A DNA stretch of 34,321 nucleotides, taken from positions 1 to 34,321 of the forward strand of contig JAGYLC010000011.1 in assembly GCA_018401235.1 (NCBI GenBank), in the 5' to 3' direction. The DNA is from Kiritimatiellia bacterium (GTDB lineage Bacteria > Verrucomicrobiota > Kiritimatiellia > SS1-B-03-39 > UBA6053). Positions 28,771 to 34,321 of this stretch are shown here, one piece after another. The notes beneath the pieces are model-generated. The model was not told the DNA's origin. It did no database searches and worked only from the letters and a program-made list of their open reading frames with translations. Position 1 is the first letter of the stretch. Each line of letters starts with the position of its first letter. The translations under genes and the position numbers were made by a program.

Positions 28771-28851
28771 TACCTGTCCCCGAATGAGTTCAAGCAGAGA
28801 TTCCTGCTTGAACCTGCCCGGAATCGTGCTAGTACACGCAACTACGTTGTC

Positions 28852-29643
28852 ATGAAATCCACCTTTACATCCAACATCTGGCATGAACACCTGAAACCTG
28901 GTTCCGACATTCGCGGGTTCGGGGTGGGATCCCTTTCTGTATATGCCAAGCAACAGGAGGGAGACTGGATTGTGGGGGTCTACCGGGGGGAAGCGGGGGA
29001 TGATAAGGTGTTTCATCCGTTGTCGGGTGAGGCCCCGGAGGGGACCGCCTGGCGGCGATTGGGTTCGGTGGAGGATATGCCCGAATTGCATATCAGGCCC
29101 GCTTTCCCCAATCGTCCGGTAGTGGTGCGCCCGGAATTTCCGTACACGATCCTACCAGGCGAAAAGGTTCACTTTTTCGTGGGCGTTCCTATCTCGATTT
29201 GTTTGTTTTCTCCATCAGAAGTCAAGCTATTGGAGGAACCGGTGATCAAACTGTCGAATACCTGGTTCGGGGCTCCAACCGACGGGGAGCTTTGTTATGC
29301 CATGCGCACCTTGGCCCGGCGGGAAGGGGAGAGACTGGATTTTGGCCCGACCCGGGTGGTGTGTCCGGTGCGGGTGCGCAATCAAACCAAGGAAACCATG
29401 ATGTTTGAACGATTGTGCCTGCGGGTGCGGTATTTGGATATGTATGAGCAGGCGGGAAAAGGGTTGTGGGCGAATGAATCCAGCGTGGTGGTGCGGGGGG
29501 GTGAAAGTTGGAGCCGGGTTGCCTATGCCCGCAATGCCCCGGCGATCCTGAAGAGTCCGGAATTGCTGGTTAAAGGAAAGGAGGATCCTCAAGGTACGTA
29601 CCTTATGCGGGCGATTTCACATGGAAAGGGGTTCTTTCAATGA
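28852..29643 (+). CDS. DUF432-like protein
   Basis: IRPAFPNRPVVVRPEFPYTILPGEKVHFFVGVPISICL...LSNTWFGAPTDGELCYAMRTLARR; translationally coupled to an MscS gene, a typical context. Confidence 0.7.
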   Translation: MKSTFTSNIWHEHLKPGSDIRGFGVGSLSVYAKQQEGDWIVGVYRGEAGDDKVFHPLSGEAPEGTAWRRLGSVEDMPELHIRPAFPNRPVVVRPEFPYTILPGEKVHFFVGVPISICLFSPSEVKLLEEPVIKLSNTWFGAPTDGELCYAMRTLARREGERLDFGPTRVVCPVRVRNQTKETMMFERLCLRVRYLDMYEQAGKGLWANESSVVVRGGESWSRVAYARNAPAILKSPELLVKGKEDPQGTYLMRAISHGKGFFQ

Positions 29644-30488
29644 GTACCTGGACGATTCCCGCCTGGATCAATTCCAATGCCGTTCGCGCATTGGTGCTCA
29701 TATGTATTGCCTGGCCGCTTATTCATGCCGGAGCGAGGCTGTTGGAACGCACGTTGAAAAAGCATGTGTCGGCACAGGCGGCCATGCTGGGGTATCAGTT
29801 TGTGAATTATGGCGGTGCTTTGTTGTTATTGCTGACGGTACTTCGGGAGTTCGGGTTTGATATTTCGACCCTGATCGGGGCGGCGGGAATCGCGGGAGTG
29901 GCAATCGGATTCGCGGCCCAGACCAGTCTCTCCAATTTGATCAGCGGTTTTTTTCTGATTTGGGAAAAACCCTTTGCGGTGGAAGATGTGATTAAAACCC
30001 AAAATACGGTGGGGGTGGTGGTGGCGATTGATTTGCTTTCCACGAAAATCCGGACCTTCGATAACACCCTGGTGCGTATCCCCAACGAGACGTTGATAAA
30101 AACCGAAGTGACCACGATCACCAAATATGATATTCGTCGCTTTGATATCAACCTGGGGGTTGCCTATAAGGAAGATGTTGGTAAGGTGATCCGGGTGTTA
30201 AAGGAAGTGGCGAATGCCAATCCTTTTTGTCTGGACGAGCCGGAACCGTTGGTGCTGTTTTTGGGATTTGGCGACAGCTCGTTGAATTTCCTCTTCGGGG
30301 TCTGGTTCGCCAAAGCGGATTTTCTGGCGTTGAGGAATTCTATCCAAAAAGAAGTCCATGACCGATTCCGGGAAGAGGATATCGAAATCGCCTTCCCGCA
30401 TCTTTCGATTTACGCGGGCAGCGCCACGGATCCGTTTCCGGTGGAATTGAAGGGTGGAAGTCAGAAGTCAGAAGTCAGAAGTCAATAG
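29640..30488 (+). CDS. MscS-family mechanosensitive channel
   Basis: LIGAAGIAGVAIGFAAQTSLSNLISGFFLIWEKPFAVEDVIKTQNTVGVVVAIDLLSTKIRTFDNTLVRIPNETL; ATGA overlap with the upstream gene. Confidence 0.95.
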   Translation: MSTWTIPAWINSNAVRALVLICIAWPLIHAGARLLERTLKKHVSAQAAMLGYQFVNYGGALLLLLTVLREFGFDISTLIGAAGIAGVAIGFAAQTSLSNLISGFFLIWEKPFAVEDVIKTQNTVGVVVAIDLLSTKIRTFDNTLVRIPNETLIKTEVTTITKYDIRRFDINLGVAYKEDVGKVIRVLKEVANANPFCLDEPEPLVLFLGFGDSSLNFLFGVWFAKADFLALRNSIQKEVHDRFREEDIEIAFPHLSIYAGSATDPFPVELKGGSQKSEVRSQ

Positions 30489-30615
30489 TCATTGGTCATT
30501 GGGGAAATCACCCGTGACGAATGACTCCAGTTCCAGTGATCCTCCCAGACCGACAGGCAGGAATGCCTATCTCACTTTCTGGCCTGACCTCTGACCTCCG
30601 ACTTCTGACCTCTCA
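30456..30615. repeat. Composite intergenic element: NNNNGTC heptads (30456-30504), palindromic core (30543-30583), inverse GACNNNN heptads (30581-30615)
   Basis: GGAAGTC AGAAGTC AGAAGTC AGAAGTC AATAGTC ATTGGTC ATTGGGG on the left; reverse strand TGAGAGG TCAGAAG TCGGAGG TCAGAGG TCAGGCC on the right; core TCCCAGACCGACAGGCAGGAATGCCTATCTCACTTTCTGGC matches 10758-10800. Confidence 0.7.
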
Positions 30616-31617
30616 GAGCCCCTCCTGATACGAAAGCAGGGTGAGTTGGTTGCCGCTGAATTCGTAAACGGCGTGAATGCCTTTTCGGACCGGACCCGAC
30701 TCGCCGACGCTGCTGACCCGCACCCAGCTCAGATCGGAGGTGGAGAAGGTGGATTGGGCGTCCGCGGGCAACCCCGCCGCCGCCATGGCTTGTGCGGCGT
30801 TCGGGTAGCCGTCGTCCTCGGTGCCGGGAATCCGGTCGGGTCCCCACCGCCCGTCAATCAGACGGTCGACCTGATCTTCGCGGATGCCGGAAACGGTCAT
30901 CAGGACCTCGCGGTTGGCCGAATTCAGGTTGACGGTCCCGTCGCCGTACACACTGAGCAGGGGTAGAATGCCGGTGACCTGTAGCTCCGGTTCGTTGTAA
31001 AATTGGTCCAGGCGTCCTCCGTGGAGGATGGATCGGGTGAACCCTTTGATCATCCCCAGTTCGCTCAAACTGTCGATAGGAGCGTTTTTGACCGGAAGTT
31101 CCAAGTCCTGATAGTGGGGATCGTCGGCTTCGGCTCCCAACAGTCGAGTGGCGTCATCCCCGTCTGTCCAGTCCCGGAAACAGGCGATGAGCCGGGCGTG
31201 ATATCGGCTGGGAACGCCGGTGTTCTCCAGCATCTGCTCCCAATCCGCGTCTGAGAGCCGATTGACATTGCGACGACTGGTTTCGGGGGTGATGGATACC
31301 AGGATCCGACCCTCCCTCGTTTCAATTTCGTATTCGCGGATCGCCACGCCTTGTTGCAGGTTTTTGGCAGCTACAAAAAATCGTTCCTCCATGTCTTCTT
31401 CGGGTTCGTTTCCCGCCCGCAGGGATTTCAACAACATCCATTTGGCGTATTCCTGTCCTCCGCGGGCCAGGTGCTCGGCTTTCATACCGAAGCGGGCGCG
31501 GACGGCGAGGTCGGATTCCAGATGAATGCGGAACAGAAAGGACACCATGAGGGTGGAGAGCACCACGATGGTGATCAGGGCGAGCATCAGGGCGGAACCA
31601 TTCCGGGAGGCGCTCAT
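30613..31617 (-). CDS. Type II secretion GspK-like minor pseudopilin
   Basis: RNGSALMLALITIVVLSTLMVSFLF N-terminus; long GspK-like domain with NLNSANREVLMTVSGIREDQVDRLI helix-hairpin-helix-like segment. Confidence 0.82.
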   Translation of the reverse strand: MSASRNGSALMLALITIVVLSTLMVSFLFRIHLESDLAVRARFGMKAEHLARGGQEYAKWMLLKSLRAGNEPEEDMEERFFVAAKNLQQGVAIREYEIETREGRILVSITPETSRRNVNRLSDADWEQMLENTGVPSRYHARLIACFRDWTDGDDATRLLGAEADDPHYQDLELPVKNAPIDSLSELGMIKGFTRSILHGGRLDQFYNEPELQVTGILPLLSVYGDGTVNLNSANREVLMTVSGIREDQVDRLIDGRWGPDRIPGTEDDGYPNAAQAMAAAGLPADAQSTFSTSDLSWVRVSSVGESGPVRKGIHAVYEFSGNQLTLLSYQEGL

Positions 31618-32303
31618 GGTTCTTGATCCTGTGTTCTGCGGCGCCCCCGTCGGGTTTCCCGGCTGAGCGGTCCCACGGGGATATCGATGCGGCGGGTATA
31701 TTTTCGGAGGCGGCCCGTCCTGGACTCATCCGGTTGAACATACAGGGTCAGACTGAGCGTGACCGGAAGTTGATTGTCCCGTTCCCAGTCGTCCACCCAT
31801 TCGTTTCGATTGAGATCGTAGACCTTCAGTTCGAGACCTTTGACCCGTTGGGTCAGCAGCCAGGGAGCGACATCCTCGGCTTCGGGTCCTTCCCGATCCA
31901 ACAGGCTGCTAAAGGCCCGTACTGCGAGCCCGGTCTCACCGTCGATAGTCTCAATGCTGATTTCGATGCGGTTGAGGCTCCCGCGAGTGGGGTAGGTGGA
32001 GGGAAGAAAAGCAGTGGAGCGGGTGACCCAACTGAAGGTGTCGTCGGGGGGATTCCCGGTTCCTTTTTCGTGAAGAAAGGTGTAGCGTCGGGGATCGCTG
32101 TCGAAATAGGCCGCCGAACGGAGGGATTCGCTGAGCTGGTCGAGCACGGTTTCGCTGAGATGGAGTTCGTCCAAGGCCTCCTCGGCGCGGGTGGTGGCGT
32201 CCACCAGGGTGCGCAGGGTTCCAAATACCATGATGCCCATCACGCTGAGGATGGTCATGGCGAAGAGGACCTCAAGCAAACTGAATCCCCGCCGCGAATT
32301 CAC
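31614..32303 (-). CDS. Prepilin-type N-terminal methylation domain protein, GspJ-like
   Basis: MNSRRGFSLLEVLFAMTILSVMGIMVFGTL (GTG start); ATGA overlap with the gspK-like gene. Confidence 0.85.
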   Translation of the reverse strand: MNSRRGFSLLEVLFAMTILSVMGIMVFGTLRTLVDATTRAEEALDELHLSETVLDQLSESLRSAAYFDSDPRRYTFLHEKGTGNPPDDTFSWVTRSTAFLPSTYPTRGSLNRIEISIETIDGETGLAVRAFSSLLDREGPEAEDVAPWLLTQRVKGLELKVYDLNRNEWVDDWERDNQLPVTLSLTLYVQPDESRTGRLRKYTRRIDIPVGPLSRETRRGRRRTQDQEP

Positions 32304-33964
32304 CCGGCGCTCTCCAATAATTCCCGGGCGTGATCCAGGCTCAGTTTGGCTTTGTGGGTGCCGCCGAGCATACGGGCGATTTCCTGCACCCGGTCTTCGC
32401 CTTCCAAAGCGTGAACCCGGGTGTAGGTGCGTCCGTCGGTGACTTCTTTGGCCACCGCCAGATGGTGGTGGCCGTGTACCGCGACCTGGGGGAGATGGGT
32501 GATGGAGATGACCTGCCTGGTTTTCCCTGCTTCGGCCATTTTTTCACCGATGGCATGCCCCATTTCGCCGCCGACATTGGCGTCGATTTCGTCGAAGACC
32601 ATCACCGGAATCCGGTCCTGGTCGGCGAGCAGGGTTTTGATGGCGAGCATGACCCGGGAAATCTCTCCGCTGGAGGCGATGTCCTTGAGGCTGCGAATGT
32701 CCTCGCCCGGATTGGGGGCGAATTGAAAATCGATTTCGTCGGTGCCGGTCGGGGAAGGAGGGGCTTCGGTTACGGAAATATCAAATCGGGCATGAGGAAA
32801 TCCCAGATCGATGAGTTGCGCTTTGATTTTTCCGCCGATCATTTTCCCCGCCTTCTGACGGGCATCGCGCAGATCGGTGCCGGCTTTAGAGATGTTCCGG
32901 TCGGCGGTGGCAAGATCGCGCTCCAGATCGGCCAGAAGTTGCTCCCGGTTTTCCAATTCGGATAACCGCTGTTTGGACTCGGTCAGGGTGTTCAGGGCAT
33001 CCTCGACCCCGGGACCGTATTTTTTCCGCATGCGGCTGTAGAGGCCGAGTCGCTGATCCAGCCAGTCCAGACGGGAGGGATCGACCTCCATTTTTTCCCC
33101 GGCCTGGCGCAGTGAAATGGACAGTTCCCGGAGTTGACGCAGCGACTGTTCTAACTCGTCCAACCAAATATCGGCCTCCGGATGCAGATCCCGGATTCCT
33201 CCCAGAAAGCGTCGGGCCGCGACCAGAGGGTCGGTGGCATTTCCCTCCGATTCCTCTAGCGCCTGCAGGGCACCGGATACGGATTCCATGATATTCTGGG
33301 CATTGCCGGCGAGGGTGTGTTCTTCGCGCAACTTTTCTTCTTCGTCAGGTTCCAAAGCGGCATCCTCCAATTCCTTTACCCGGTAGCGCAGCAGATCCAA
33401 CTGTTCCTCGAAGGCGGAGGGATCTCCCTGCAATTCCCGCTGACGTTTGTGGAGGTCTCGAAGGGTGGACCAGGCTTGGTTATATGCCTTTTGGGTGGAA
33501 GCGGGCACGCCCGCCGCGTCGACAATCGCCCTCTGGGTCTCGGGGTGAAGAAGGGACTGGTGGTCATAGGGACCGTGCATATCCACGAGCAAATCGCCGA
33601 GTTGCTTGAGCAGGGCCAGGGTGACCGGGGCATCGTTGACAAACTGCTGTCCGGAACCGGAACTTTTCACCACCCGGCGGAGGATGAGCAGGCCCTCCTC
33701 GCAGGGATCGAGTCCGGATTCCTCCAGCAACGCATTCACGGCATCCGGTTCGGCAAGGGTAAACACGCCGCGGACGGAGCCCTGTTCCGCCCCCGAGCGC
33801 AAGACCTTTTTATCCGCCCGTGCTCCCAGAATGAGATGCAGGGCACCCATCAGCACGGATTTGCCCGCGCCGGTTTCACCCGTAATCACATTCAGGCCGG
33901 GACAAAACCGTAAAAGGGTTTTGTGCACCAGCGCCAGATCCTGCACCATAAGTTCCGTTAACAT
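32300..33964 (-). CDS. recN: DNA repair protein RecN
   Basis: MLTELMVQDLALVHKTLLRFCPGLNVITGETGAGKSVLMGALHLILGARAD...SSGEISRVMLAIKTLLADQDRIPVMVFDEIDANVGGEMGHAIGEKM...QVISITHLPQVAVHGHHHLAVAKE. Confidence 0.96.
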   Translation of the reverse strand: MLTELMVQDLALVHKTLLRFCPGLNVITGETGAGKSVLMGALHLILGARADKKVLRSGAEQGSVRGVFTLAEPDAVNALLEESGLDPCEEGLLILRRVVKSSGSGQQFVNDAPVTLALLKQLGDLLVDMHGPYDHQSLLHPETQRAIVDAAGVPASTQKAYNQAWSTLRDLHKRQRELQGDPSAFEEQLDLLRYRVKELEDAALEPDEEEKLREEHTLAGNAQNIMESVSGALQALEESEGNATDPLVAARRFLGGIRDLHPEADIWLDELEQSLRQLRELSISLRQAGEKMEVDPSRLDWLDQRLGLYSRMRKKYGPGVEDALNTLTESKQRLSELENREQLLADLERDLATADRNISKAGTDLRDARQKAGKMIGGKIKAQLIDLGFPHARFDISVTEAPPSPTGTDEIDFQFAPNPGEDIRSLKDIASSGEISRVMLAIKTLLADQDRIPVMVFDEIDANVGGEMGHAIGEKMAEAGKTRQVISITHLPQVAVHGHHHLAVAKEVTDGRTYTRVHALEGEDRVQEIARMLGGTHKAKLSLDHARELLESAG

Positions 33965-34033
33965 GGGGATAGAATAATCAACCCAGCGGGCAATGCAACG
34001 CTACCTTTTAGATTTTCCGGGTCCATCAAGCCT

Positions 34034-34231
34034 CCGAACGGGGGCAAAGCAGGTAATAAAGGAATGAATGTGGCCAGGGAATGCGGGCGGTGGTTTGCAG
34101 AGAGGAGCCGTTTGGAATTCGCACCTCGCCCGGCCCCCGTTCGGGGCCCCTCATTCGTTTGGTCGTCCTTCCCGGGGCTGCGCTTCTTCGTCGCTGACCC
34201 CGGGCTAACTGCGTTGCCCCCGTCCGGGGGC
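34034..34231. repeat. GC-rich palindromic (REP-like) cluster
   Basis: CCGAACGGGGGC (34034-34045) inverted with GCCCCCGTTCGG (34133-34144); CCCGGGG...CCCCGGG (34171-34204); GCCCCCG-TC-CGGGGGC (34216-34231). Confidence 0.65.
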
Positions 34232-34321
34232 TTGGAGAATCTCGAATCAAGAAGCAAATGCTCCTTGTCAACGAAGAAGATTCTATTAAACATTGGTTAC
34301 TACTCGGAGAAATTACATGAG

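Noticed and set aside
30456-30504. CRISPR-like array
   Set aside because: Repeats are 7 bp with no unique spacers; this is tandem heptad repetition, not CRISPR. No cas genes in the window.

Overview
This is a bacterial chromosomal window, possibly from the PVC superphylum judging by gene content (taxonomy is inference). It is mostly ordinary core and envelope genes. In order: a 5'-truncated, frameshifted GH2 glycoside hydrolase; a tightly coupled operon nfu / Gld-like ABC ATPase / permease / GldG-like / DUF4340-like / AsmA-like; aspartate/aromatic aminotransferase / degenerate metallophosphatase-like / O-antigen ligase-like; rpsB-tsf, with rpsB followed by a frameshift-riddled Ala/Glu/Lys-rich tail; a GT90 (CAP10-like) glycosyltransferase; a sensor-kinase remnant; adenosine deaminase; an acs gene carrying many frameshifts; a sulfotransferase; a very acidic orphan protein; a HupE/UreJ-like protein; tmRNA (ssrA) with promoter and terminator; a TPR lipoprotein; an overlooked 29-aa bS22/AURKAIP1-COX24-like ribosomal mini-protein; long-form hisG; DUF432-mscS; and recN-gspJ-gspK. 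No CRISPR, prophage, defence island or intact transposon was seen. The most interesting non-coding signals are (i) 7-bp-periodic NNNNGTC / GACNNNN elements in intergenic gaps, one of which supplies the stop codons of two convergent genes, (ii) REP-like hairpin pairs with compensatory stem changes, and (iii) a dispersed palindromic core found at 10.76 kb and 30.54 kb. I did not find a clear undescribed multi-gene system. The best candidates are the 7-mer element family, the Nfu/Gld/AsmA operon and the mini ribosomal protein ORF.
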